Below, one piece after another: positions 8,983-17,042 of a stretch of 64,000 nucleotides of DNA. The number at the start of each line of letters is the position of its first letter. Position 1 is the stretch's first letter. The notes under the pieces were generated by a model. It saw only the letters and a list, made by a program, of their open reading frames with translations, was not told the origin of the DNA and did no database searches. Source of the DNA: CAYOSU01 sp964406735 (GTDB lineage: Bacteria > Bacillota > Clostridia > Christensenellales > CAMQZB01); assembly GCA_964406735.1 (NCBI GenBank), contig CAYOSU010000001.1, positions 124,001 to 188,000 of the forward strand, written 5' to 3'. A program made the translations under genes and the position numbers.

Positions 8983-9756
8983 TTACGCACCTTCGAGCAA
9001 AAGCTTGTCCGCAATAAGTGCGATAAACTCACCGTTCGTAGGCCTGTCAAGGCTGGAATAGATGTTTATTCCCAGAAAGTGGTTTAGGTTTTCCAACCTC
9101 CCTCTGTTCCAAGCAGACGAAATAGCGTGTCGCATAGAACGCTCGACCTTACTTGCGGTGGAATCAAAACGCTCTGCCACTTGCGGATAAATGACTTTTG
9201 TGATATGATTTATTGAAAGAGGGTTTTTGATAGCAATCTTAACACCCTCCCGAAGATAAGCATAGCCGCTTATGTTTGGCGCAATGCCGATCGATATGAA
9301 TATCGACGAGATCTTTTCGTCAAGAATAAGCTCGTCCTCCGACAGAGCGGCAAAAGGCGACTTTAGTGAATCTTGATCGGTAAAAGGTCGTTGCTTCCCC
9401 GAAAGCGTCAGTGCGGCGTTGCCGAAGACAACGAAGTAGCGGTCGTAGCTTGTCGGGTATACGATGTGATCGATGACGTTGTTTGCTGACCGCAAATAAC
9501 TTTCGCAACGCTCCTCGCTTTTGGAACAGACGATGACGGATTTTTGAGACGGGATCGCCCTTATGAAGTGCAAAACACGCAAAAGGTCTTCTGTAAAGTC
9601 TACGTCGATGACGATAAGATCTGCATCTGCGATAACGGTGTTGGCGACGTCGAGATCGCTTGCGATGCAAAGAGTGTGGGATTGAAAGGCGTTTTCAAAG
9701 ACAGACTTAACGTCTTCTCTCAAAAGGCCGTTACTTGTAATTAAACAAGCTCTCAT
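8983..9756 (-). CDS. spo0A: Spo0A-family sporulation regulator with a degenerate receiver domain
   Basis: The C-terminal half (about residues 145-255) is a clear Spo0A DNA-binding domain, with GYAYLREGVKIAI, ITKVIYPQVAERF, SKVERSMRHAISSAWNRG and RPTNGEFIALIADKL. The N-terminal ~120 residues keep only the outline of a receiver. The paired acidic residues near position 10 are replaced (CLITSNG), the central Asp is kept (IVIDVDF), and the lysine before the conserved proline is replaced (HIVYPTS). It therefore probably does not take phosphate in the usual way. AAGGAG precedes the ATG. It converges with the U32 gene, one base apart, instead of following spoIVB as is common in Clostridia. Confidence 0.92.
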   Translation of the reverse strand: MRACLITSNGLLREDVKSVFENAFQSHTLCIASDLDVANTVIADADLIVIDVDFTEDLLRVLHFIRAIPSQKSVIVCSKSEERCESYLRSANNVIDHIVYPTSYDRYFVVFGNAALTLSGKQRPFTDQDSLKSPFAALSEDELILDEKISSIFISIGIAPNISGYAYLREGVKIAIKNPLSINHITKVIYPQVAERFDSTASKVERSMRHAISSAWNRGRLENLNHFLGINIYSSLDRPTNGEFIALIADKLLLEGA

Positions 9757-9785
9757 TTTCTTTTCTCCTTCCTATATATTTTTTT

Positions 9786-9802
9786 GCCTAATTTGTTTAG
9801 GC
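9786..9802 (-). promoter_or_regulatory. Small inverted repeat in the spo0A leader
   Basis: GCCTAA and TTAGGC separated by five bases, lying between the probable spo0A promoter region and its ribosome site. It could be an operator or a leader hairpin. The whole 192-base gap between spo0A and mutS2 (9757-9948) is very A+T rich and otherwise shows no gene. Confidence 0.3.
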
Positions 9803-9948
9803 TTGAATAGAATTATATATTACAAATTCTTAAAAATAAACACTAAAACAAAAATTTTTGTACAAATTTTGCTGAATAGTATAAATTTTTTAAAAAATCG
9901 GCAAATTTTTACAAATCTGTTGACAAAATCAGTCGTTTTTGGTGGGAT

Positions 9949-12354
9949 ATGATCGGACAAAAAATACTAAACAACCTTGAATACGATAAAATAATAGCAA
10001 ATATCGACAGGAATCTCATTCTTTCAATGTCGAAAGATAGATTAAAAAATACTTTCCCTGCCGAAGAGCTGGAAGAGGCGTTGAGGCTTCAGGCGTTGAC
10101 TCGTGAAGCAGAGCGTGTGATGTACTACTATCAGCGTGCGCCGCTTGAAAATTTCGACGACTGCGAGGACGTCATTGCGAGAGCGTCAAAACTTTCAACG
10201 CTTAGCTTCGGAGATCTCAAACGAGTAGGTCATCTTCTCAAAAGTGCGAGGATATTTGCCGCAACGCTTGCCGATATTCCCGACGAGGAATTACCACTTA
10301 TCAAGGGGTATGTGAGACGTCTTTATGATAACAAGGCGTTCGAGACGTCGATAGACGAAACGTTTATCTCCGACGAGGAGATAGCCGATACTGCGTCTGC
10401 AGACCTTTATACGATACGAAAAAAGATCAGAAAGACCAACACGGAGATAAAGGACCGCTTAAACGGGTTGATACGCAACCGCGAGATGCAAAAGTATTTG
10501 CAGGATACCATCGTAACCTCCCGTGAGGGACGCTTCGTCGTTCCCGTAAAGTCCGACTGCAAGGGAAAGGTAAGCGGACTTATCCACGACTATTCTGCGA
10601 CTGGCTCTACAATATACGTCGAGCCTATAGAGATAGTCGAGATAAACAACGAGCTCAGAATGCTGTACCTCGACGAAAAAGCCGAGATAGAGCGGATAAT
10701 GCAGGAGTTCACGAGAAAGGTCTCCCTTATGAGCGATGCGCTGTACGTTGATCAGGATACTCTCGTCGATATGGATATACTTTTTGCAAAGGTAAGCTAC
10801 GGTAAAGCGTGCAAAGGAGTCATTCCAAAGCTTTTGACTGACGGTAGCTTCGATATCAGACGAGGAAGACACCCGCTCCTTAACGGTGTAGAGGTCGTTC
10901 CGGTAAGCGTTGCGCTTCAAAAGAAAAAGAATTATATATTGATAAGCGGCCCTAATACGGGCGGAAAGACCGTAACCATGAAGATGGTCGGACTTTTTGC
11001 GCTGATGGCGATGAGCGGAATGTACATCCCTGCCGACGAAGGCTCTGAGGTGTCGTTTTACGATAACGTCTTCTCGGATATAGGCGACGAGCAAAGCATT
11101 GAGCAGAATTTGAGTACTTTCTCTTCTCATATAGCGACGCTAAAGACAATAATAGACAACGTAACGTCAAACTCTCTTGTTCTTCTGGACGAGATAGGCG
11201 GCGGCACAGATCCCGAGGAGGGTGCGGCGCTTGCTCTTGCGGTTTTAGAGTACCTTATTGAAAAGGACAGCAAGGGTATAATAACCACCCATTACAGCGA
11301 GTTGAAGGAGTATTCCTATTCGACGGATAAGATATTGAACGCCTCGATGGAGTTCGATATGGCGACGCTTTCTCCAACGTATAAGCTGAACGTCGGCGTT
11401 CCGGGGAGCTCCAAAGCGCTTGAAATAGCGATGCGACTTGGCGTTGACGGCAGAATAATTGCTGCGGCAAGGGATAAGATAAGCCCGCAGAAAAAGGCGT
11501 TTGACGAGATAATAGCCTCGTGCGAAAAGGAAAGGTTAGAAGCCGAGACCTTAAAAAACCGCTACGAGAAGCTGACCAGAGAGGCTGAGGAGCGTATTGC
11601 GGTATTAAACAGCGAAAAAGATAAGCTCTTAAAGGAAAGGGAGAACGCAACGAGACTTGCCAAGATAGAGGCAAAGCGAATAATCTCCGACGCTACCGAC
11701 GAAGCGGAAGAGCTCGTTTCAAAGATAAAAGAGATATATAATAAGGAAGACGAGGTAGATGGCAAGGACGTTATAGAGGCAAGCAAGCTCAAAAACAAGC
11801 TCGGCAATATCCTCGACGAGGATGCCGATACGGATAATAGCGAGGCGTTCAAGCCATTTGACCTGAAAAAAGCAAAGGTCGGCGACAAGGTATTCGTCAA
11901 GTCCCTCAATTCCCTTTGCGAGATATCGGAGATAAAAAAGGGCGAAATAACGGTTATTTTAGGCTCTATGAAGTTCAAGGCAAAGAGCGGCGATATTCTT
12001 ACCGTAAGCCCAAAATACGTCGGCTTATACGCAAAGAGTGAAGAAAAGCCCGACAAGAAAAAGCTTGTCAAAAAAACGGACGGTGCAAAAATGAACCTTC
12101 GCTCCGACGTTAAAGCGGAGATAAATATCTTGGGGCTTAGGGTTCACGAAGCAAAGCAAGAGGTCGAACGCTTTATCGACAAGGCGCGCTTAGGCGGACT
12201 TTCCGAGGTAAAAATAATACACGGAGTGGGAACTCTCGCTCTCAAAAAAGCAGTAGAAGAAACGCTGCGCTCAAACAAAGCTGTTAAGTCCTTCAGAGGC
12301 GGACAGTTCGGTGAGGGCGATCTTGGCGTAACGATAGTGGAGCTGAAAAAATGA
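9949..12354 (+). CDS. mutS2: Endonuclease MutS2 / ribosome-rescue ATPase
   Basis: The 801-residue protein matches MutS2. It has a MutS core and lever, a Walker A motif (ISGPNTGGKTVTMK, about residues 326-339), a Walker B region with LVLLDEIGGGTDPEEGA, a long Lys/Glu-rich coiled coil (about 515-640), and a C-terminal Smr nuclease domain (about 720-800) with the IIHGVG motif. MutS2 proteins suppress recombination and, in Bacillus, also act on collided ribosomes. GGTGGG precedes the ATG. The stop overlaps the next gene's start by four bases (ATGA), so the two are translationally coupled. Confidence 0.97.
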   Translation: MIGQKILNNLEYDKIIANIDRNLILSMSKDRLKNTFPAEELEEALRLQALTREAERVMYYYQRAPLENFDDCEDVIARASKLSTLSFGDLKRVGHLLKSARIFAATLADIPDEELPLIKGYVRRLYDNKAFETSIDETFISDEEIADTASADLYTIRKKIRKTNTEIKDRLNGLIRNREMQKYLQDTIVTSREGRFVVPVKSDCKGKVSGLIHDYSATGSTIYVEPIEIVEINNELRMLYLDEKAEIERIMQEFTRKVSLMSDALYVDQDTLVDMDILFAKVSYGKACKGVIPKLLTDGSFDIRRGRHPLLNGVEVVPVSVALQKKKNYILISGPNTGGKTVTMKMVGLFALMAMSGMYIPADEGSEVSFYDNVFSDIGDEQSIEQNLSTFSSHIATLKTIIDNVTSNSLVLLDEIGGGTDPEEGAALALAVLEYLIEKDSKGIITTHYSELKEYSYSTDKILNASMEFDMATLSPTYKLNVGVPGSSKALEIAMRLGVDGRIIAAARDKISPQKKAFDEIIASCEKERLEAETLKNRYEKLTREAEERIAVLNSEKDKLLKERENATRLAKIEAKRIISDATDEAEELVSKIKEIYNKEDEVDGKDVIEASKLKNKLGNILDEDADTDNSEAFKPFDLKKAKVGDKVFVKSLNSLCEISEIKKGEITVILGSMKFKAKSGDILTVSPKYVGLYAKSEEKPDKKKLVKKTDGAKMNLRSDVKAEINILGLRVHEAKQEVERFIDKARLGGLSEVKIIHGVGTLALKKAVEETLRSNKAVKSFRGGQFGEGDLGVTIVELKK

Positions 12355-13487
12355 TATATCTTGACAATGCCGCAACGACAAAAATATGCGACGAGGCGCT
12401 TTCAGCGTTCGAGAAGTATTACAAGGAAGAGTATTACAATCCTTCTGCGGTATACGGCGGCGCAATAAAGGTAAAAAGCGAGGTGGAAAGGGCGAGGGAA
12501 ACGATAGCCTCTGCGCTCAGAGTTCCTGCCGACAACGTATTTTTCACGGCGAGCGGCTCAGAGGGCGACAATATGGCGATATTCGGCTCGGTCGGCAGTG
12601 TAAAGGCTGCCGGAAGAGTTATTTGCTCGGAGTGCGAGCATCCTGCCGTATATAACGCATTTTTGGCGTTGAAGAGCAAAGGCTACGACGTCGAGACAGT
12701 GCCTTGCGAGCATAACGGCACTGTGAACGTAAAGGCGTTTGAAGAGCTGATCGCAGACGGCAAGACGACGTTTGCCTCGATAATGCACGTCAACAATGAG
12801 ACGGGCGGTGTGAACGATATAATAAAGCTTGCGAAAAAGCTCAAGGAGAAGAACCCCGATGCGGTATTCCACTCCGATGGCGTGCAGGCGTTCATGAAAG
12901 TGTTGGTACCGCTGAAAAACAGCGAGGTAGACCTGTATTCGTTCAGCGCACATAAGATAAACGGCCCTAAGGGTGTAGGCGGAATATATGTCAAAAAGCC
13001 CAATAGACTTTCACCGCTTGTTTATGGCGGCGGACAAGAAAAGGGGCTGAGGTCGGGAACAGAGAATACGGCAGGAATAATTGCTTTTGCGGCGGCGTGC
13101 GAGAAATGGCGCGAGTGCAGAAAGATGTATCTTGACCGCTTTACGGCGTATAGGGAGATAGTGGTAAATGCGCTTTCAGGGATTTCCGATATAACCTATA
13201 ATACGGAACTAGAACTGTCCTCTCCTCATATAATAAGCCTCAACGTAGGCGGAGTAAAGGGCGAGGTGCTCCTTCATATGCTTGAAGAAAAGGGCATATA
13301 TCTTGGCAGAGGCTCTGCCTGCTCGACGAAGAACGCATCCCCTCGTGCGCTCAAAGCGCTTGATGTAACGGGTGAGGGAACTGTGAGAATAAGCTTTGGA
13401 ATATACAACACCGAAGAAGAGATAAAATATTTTGCAAACGAGCTTGTCGAAGCTATCAAAAAGCTCAGAAGCATCATGAGAGGATAA
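12351..13487 (+). CDS. Cysteine desulfurase (NifS/IscS family)
   Basis: A 378-residue PLP enzyme that removes sulfur from cysteine to give a protein persulfide. It opens with IYLDNAATTK, carries the PLP-lysine block FSAHKINGPKGVGG and has the persulfide cysteine in the loop GRGSACSTKN. Its position directly ahead of thiI, three bases apart, is the familiar NifZ-ThiI pairing of Firmicutes, so its main job is probably to supply sulfur for s4U in tRNA. The start overlaps the mutS2 stop. Confidence 0.95.
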   Translation: MIYLDNAATTKICDEALSAFEKYYKEEYYNPSAVYGGAIKVKSEVERARETIASALRVPADNVFFTASGSEGDNMAIFGSVGSVKAAGRVICSECEHPAVYNAFLALKSKGYDVETVPCEHNGTVNVKAFEELIADGKTTFASIMHVNNETGGVNDIIKLAKKLKEKNPDAVFHSDGVQAFMKVLVPLKNSEVDLYSFSAHKINGPKGVGGIYVKKPNRLSPLVYGGGQEKGLRSGTENTAGIIAFAAACEKWRECRKMYLDRFTAYREIVVNALSGISDITYNTELELSSPHIISLNVGGVKGEVLLHMLEEKGIYLGRGSACSTKNASPRALKALDVTGEGTVRISFGIYNTEEEIKYFANELVEAIKKLRSIMRG

Positions 13488-13490
13488 AGT

Positions 13491-14642
13491 ATGGAAAAAA
13501 CGATAATCGTCCGCTATGCGGAGATATACCTTAAAGGCAAAAATATAGCCTTTTTTGAGTCGAAATTATTGGAAAATATCAGAAAAGCACTTAACGGAAT
13601 AGAGTGCAACGTAAAAGCGTCGAGGTGCAGATATATCGTCAGCGACTTCGATGAGTTTGACGAGGAAGAGATAATCGAGAGACTTCAAAAGGTCTTCGGC
13701 ATACATTCCCTCAGCTCATGCGTCGTAGTAAAAAGCGACATCGAGCTTATAGGCAAGACGGCTGCCGAAATAGTCGATTTCACCGGCACTTTCAAGGTAG
13801 AGACCAACCGAGCGGACAAGAAGTTCCCGATGAAGTCCTACGAGGTATCGGCAACGGTCGGCGGCTACGTTTTAGAAAAGCACCCTGACCTTAAAGTAGA
13901 CGTCAAGCACCCTCAGCATGTCATCAACGTAGATATGAGGGAGAACGGCAAGACGTTTATATACGAAAAGGTAATATATTGCGCAGGCGGACTTCCGACG
14001 GGATGCTCTGGTAGCGGTGCGCTTATGCTGTCGGGTGGAATAGATAGTCCCGTCGCAGGCTATATGATAGGGAAGCGAGGTATGACCATACACGGCGTTT
14101 ATTTCCATAGCTACCCGTATACCGGTGATCTTGCGAAAGAAAAGGTCAAAAAGCTTGCAGGAATACTCAACGGCTATACGCAAAACTTCGTGCTATATGT
14201 CGTTCCGTTCACAAAGATTCAGGAAGCCATCCACGAAAAGTGCCCTGAAGAACTGATGATAACGCTCATGCGCCGCTTTATGATGAGAATAACGGAAAAG
14301 CTCGCAAGAAAGAACAGGGATATGTGCATAATAACGGGCGAGAGCTTAGGTCAGGTCGCAAGTCAGACCGTTGAGTCTATAACGGTAACCAATGAAGTAG
14401 TAGAAATGCCGGTTTTTCGTCCGCTTATTGGTATGGACAAGATAGAGATAATCGACGTTGCCAAAAAGATAGGCACGTTTGAGACGTCAAATCTTCCGTA
14501 TGAGGACTGCTGTACGGTATTTTTACCCGACCATCCCGTGATAAAGCCCAAAAAAGAGGTCGTATATGCGGCGGAGCAGAACTTAGATATCGATGCGCTC
14601 GTAGACGAAGCAGTCGCAAACGTGGAAAAAATAACGTATTAA
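13491..14642 (+). CDS. thiI: tRNA 4-thiouridine synthetase ThiI, without rhodanese domain
   Basis: ThiI adenylates U8 of tRNA and installs sulfur to make 4-thiouridine. The 383-residue form has a ferredoxin-like and THUMP N-terminus (to about 165) and an ATP pyrophosphatase domain with the PP-loop SGGIDSPVAGYM. It stops before the rhodanese domain found in E. coli ThiI, as usual in Firmicutes. Sulfur would then come straight from the adjacent desulfurase. The ribosome site AGAGGA precedes the ATG. A strong terminator follows. Confidence 0.96.
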   Translation: MEKTIIVRYAEIYLKGKNIAFFESKLLENIRKALNGIECNVKASRCRYIVSDFDEFDEEEIIERLQKVFGIHSLSSCVVVKSDIELIGKTAAEIVDFTGTFKVETNRADKKFPMKSYEVSATVGGYVLEKHPDLKVDVKHPQHVINVDMRENGKTFIYEKVIYCAGGLPTGCSGSGALMLSGGIDSPVAGYMIGKRGMTIHGVYFHSYPYTGDLAKEKVKKLAGILNGYTQNFVLYVVPFTKIQEAIHEKCPEELMITLMRRFMMRITEKLARKNRDMCIITGESLGQVASQTVESITVTNEVVEMPVFRPLIGMDKIEIIDVAKKIGTFETSNLPYEDCCTVFLPDHPVIKPKKEVVYAAEQNLDIDALVDEAVANVEKITY

Positions 14643-14659
14643 AGAAGAATATATGGAAG

Positions 14660-14686
14660 ACCGACGAGGAAACTTGTCGGTTTTTT
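14660..14686 (+). terminator. Terminator of the mutS2-desulfurase-thiI operon
   Basis: ACCGACGAG (14660-14668), tetraloop GAAA, CTTGTCGGT (14673-14681), then T6. One G-T pair in a nine-base-pair stem. Confidence 0.9.
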
Positions 14687-14772
14687 AGTTTCCCAACGTA
14701 CTTTTTGTCGAAAAACACAGATTACCGCAAGATTAACATAATGTATTTGCTATCGATGAAAATTTATGCTAT

Positions 14773-14778
14773 TATAAT
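14773..14778 (+). promoter_or_regulatory. Probable -10 box of the glycosyltransferase-glf operon
   Basis: A perfect TATAAT at 14773-14778. The best -35 candidate, TTGCTA at 14747-14752, is 20 bases away, longer than usual, so only the -10 is offered with moderate confidence. Confidence 0.4.
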
Positions 14779-14817
14779 CTCACGCGTCAAAAACAGATAT
14801 ATTTTACGGAGGTGGAT

Positions 14818-15819
14818 ATGAAACTACTTTCAGTTGCAGTTCCGTGCTATAATTCCGCGGCGTATATGGAAAACTGCATAAAAAGTCTTTTAACAGGCGG
14901 CGACGAGATAGAGATAATAATAGTCAACGACGGTTCAAAGGACGATACGGGCGCGATCGCAGAGGGGTATAGAGAGAGGTTCCCCGATACGATCAAGGTA
15001 ATACATCAAGAAAACAAGGGTCATGGCGGTGCGATAAATTCGGCGATCGCCGCAGCAACGGGTAAATATTTCAAGGTGGTGGATTCGGACGATACCGTGA
15101 ACTCGGAAACGCTTCAGATCGTTTTGAAAAAGCTGAGAGAAAACGAGCTTGACATGCTCGTTACGAATTATAAATACACACACGAAGATCCGAACGACGA
15201 CGTAGTGATAAGCTACCGCCGCCCTTTGCCTTGCAATAGGGTAATAGGCTGGAGGAGCGTCAGATACTTCTCGATCGAGCAGTACTTTACCATTCATTCC
15301 GTGCTTTTCAGGACGGAATGTATCAGGAAGAGCGGCCTCGTTCTTCCCGAACACGTTTTTTACGAGGACAACGTATTCGTATACGCTGTAATTCCCTATG
15401 TCAAAAAGCTGATGTTCATCAACAAGGTGCTTTATAATTACACGATTGGAAGAGAGGGACAGTCCGTTCAGGAAGATATCATCGTCAAGAGGTACAAGCA
15501 CCAGATCCTTGCATCGCAGACGATATTCACGATGTATCGCTTAGACGATATAAAGGAGAAAAAGCAAAGGCAGTATATGTACCATACCTGCGTTATGCTT
15601 TTGCTCATCGCAACGGTCTTTGCTCGCCTGAATAGAACGGAGGAGTCCGAAGCAGACGTCAAGGCAATGTGGAAAGCGTGCTACGATTTCGATCCGCCAA
15701 AGGCAGAGAGAATAAAGAAATATTCCCTCGCGGCGTTCGTCAACTTTGACGGACAAGTAGGTCGTGAGTTCGCAATAAAGCTTTACCGCCTTGCACAGAA
15801 AGTCGTGAGGTTCAACTAA
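14818..15819 (+). CDS. Family 2 glycosyltransferase
   Basis: A 333-residue GT-A fold enzyme. It shows VAVPCYNSA at the N-terminus, the nucleotide-binding VNDGSKDDT and the metal-binding VVDSDD, with variable acceptor-binding sequence behind. I start it at the ATG at 14818, six bases after ACGGAGG; a GTG six bases earlier is also possible. Its stop overlaps the start of glf by one base. This suggests that the two genes contribute to a surface glycan, perhaps transferring a sugar next to galactofuranose. The exact donor and acceptor cannot be read from sequence. Confidence 0.88.
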   Translation: MKLLSVAVPCYNSAAYMENCIKSLLTGGDEIEIIIVNDGSKDDTGAIAEGYRERFPDTIKVIHQENKGHGGAINSAIAAATGKYFKVVDSDDTVNSETLQIVLKKLRENELDMLVTNYKYTHEDPNDDVVISYRRPLPCNRVIGWRSVRYFSIEQYFTIHSVLFRTECIRKSGLVLPEHVFYEDNVFVYAVIPYVKKLMFINKVLYNYTIGREGQSVQEDIIVKRYKHQILASQTIFTMYRLDDIKEKKQRQYMYHTCVMLLLIATVFARLNRTEESEADVKAMWKACYDFDPPKAERIKKYSLAAFVNFDGQVGREFAIKLYRLAQKVVRFN

Positions 15820-16919
15820 TGAGATACGATTACCTTATTGTCGGTGCAGGTCTTTTCGGTGCGATAGTAGCAAGAGAGCTTACCGATAGCGGCAAAAAGT
15901 GCCTTGTCATCGATAGGCGCTATCATATCGGCGGCAATGTGTATACCGAAAAGGTCGATGGCGTAAACGTTCATAAATACGGAGCGCATATTTTCCACAC
16001 TTCGGATAAGAGAGTTTTCGACTACGTTTCACGCTATTGCGATATGACCCCTTATCACCATGAGGTCTTGGCAAACTATTGCGGCAAGATGTATCATTTG
16101 CCGTTTAATATGACTACGTTTTCCGAGATGTGGGGAGTAACTACGCCAAAGGAAGCCGAAAGCATAATAAAACAACAGCGTGAGGAGCTTTGCGGAAAAG
16201 AGCCCGAGAACCTCGAAGAGCAGGCGATAACGCTCGTTGGCAGAGATATATACGAAAAGCTCGTCAAGGGCTACACCGAAAAGCAGTGGGGCAAGGATTG
16301 CAGGGAGCTACCGCCATTTATTATCAAACGTTTGCCGGTGAGATACGAATACAACAACGACTATTTCAACGATCCCTTCGAGGCTATGCCCAAAGACGGC
16401 TATACCGAGATGTTCAATAGGCTTCTTGACGGAATAGAGGTAAGGCTTAACGCAGATTTCAAGGAACTGAAAGAAAGCGGCAAAGTCGAGTACGACAAGG
16501 TGATATATACGGGTGCGATCGATGAATATTACGACTTTTGCTTGGGAAAACTCGAGTATAGAACGGTTCGCTTCGATACTAAGGTGGTAGATTCTGAAAG
16601 CTATCAGGAGGCGGCGGTAGTAAATTATACATCGAGAGATGTTCCTTATACGAGGATAATCGAGCATAGGAAGTTTGACGGCAACGGCAAGGACAAAACT
16701 GTCGTGTCGTTCGAGTATTCTAAGAGCTTTGAGGAGGGCGACGAGCCGTATTATCCCGTGAACGACGAGAAAAACAATGCGCTGTACGAAAAATATAAGG
16801 AGCTTTCTGAAAAGGATGGCAACGTAATTTTCGGCGGCAGGCTCGGAGAATATAAGTATTACGATATGGATAAGGTAGTTGCGTCTGCGCTCAAGCTTTG
16901 CGACGAACTTAAAAAATAA
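15819..16919 (+). CDS. glf: UDP-galactopyranose mutase
   Basis: A flavoenzyme that interconverts UDP-galactopyranose and UDP-galactofuranose, the donor for galactofuranose in surface polysaccharides. The 366 residues show the Rossmann motif GAGLFG (residues 8-13), the family block KYGAHIFHTSD and the conserved EKQWG around residue 150. It is translationally coupled to the glycosyltransferase (TAATG). A terminator with an eight-base-pair stem ends the pair. Confidence 0.96.
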   Translation: MRYDYLIVGAGLFGAIVARELTDSGKKCLVIDRRYHIGGNVYTEKVDGVNVHKYGAHIFHTSDKRVFDYVSRYCDMTPYHHEVLANYCGKMYHLPFNMTTFSEMWGVTTPKEAESIIKQQREELCGKEPENLEEQAITLVGRDIYEKLVKGYTEKQWGKDCRELPPFIIKRLPVRYEYNNDYFNDPFEAMPKDGYTEMFNRLLDGIEVRLNADFKELKESGKVEYDKVIYTGAIDEYYDFCLGKLEYRTVRFDTKVVDSESYQEAAVVNYTSRDVPYTRIIEHRKFDGNGKDKTVVSFEYSKSFEEGDEPYYPVNDEKNNALYEKYKELSEKDGNVIFGGRLGEYKYYDMDKVVASALKLCDELKK

Positions 16920-16938
16920 AGCCAAATAAAAATAGTAT

Positions 16939-16966
16939 GCGGAAAGGCGAGAGTCTTTCCGCTTTT
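16939..16966 (+). terminator. Terminator after glf
   Basis: GCGGAAAG (16939-16946), an eight-base loop, CTTTCCGC (16955-16962), then TTTT. Confidence 0.85.
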
Positions 16967-16981
16967 CGTTGCGGCTTTTTA

Positions 16982-17010
16982 TTGACTAAAATCACTTCGT
17001 TTAGTAAAAT
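16982..17010 (+). promoter_or_regulatory. Sigma-A type promoter of the ABC-F gene
   Basis: TTGACT (16982-16987), a 17-base spacer, TAAAAT (17005-17010). Confidence 0.7.
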
Positions 17011-17042
17011 ATAGGTAAATATCAAAAGAATTAGGATCAAAA

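Noticed and set aside
14812..14817. GTG start for the glycosyltransferase
   Set aside because: It overlaps the Shine-Dalgarno itself. The ATG at 14818 is correctly spaced.
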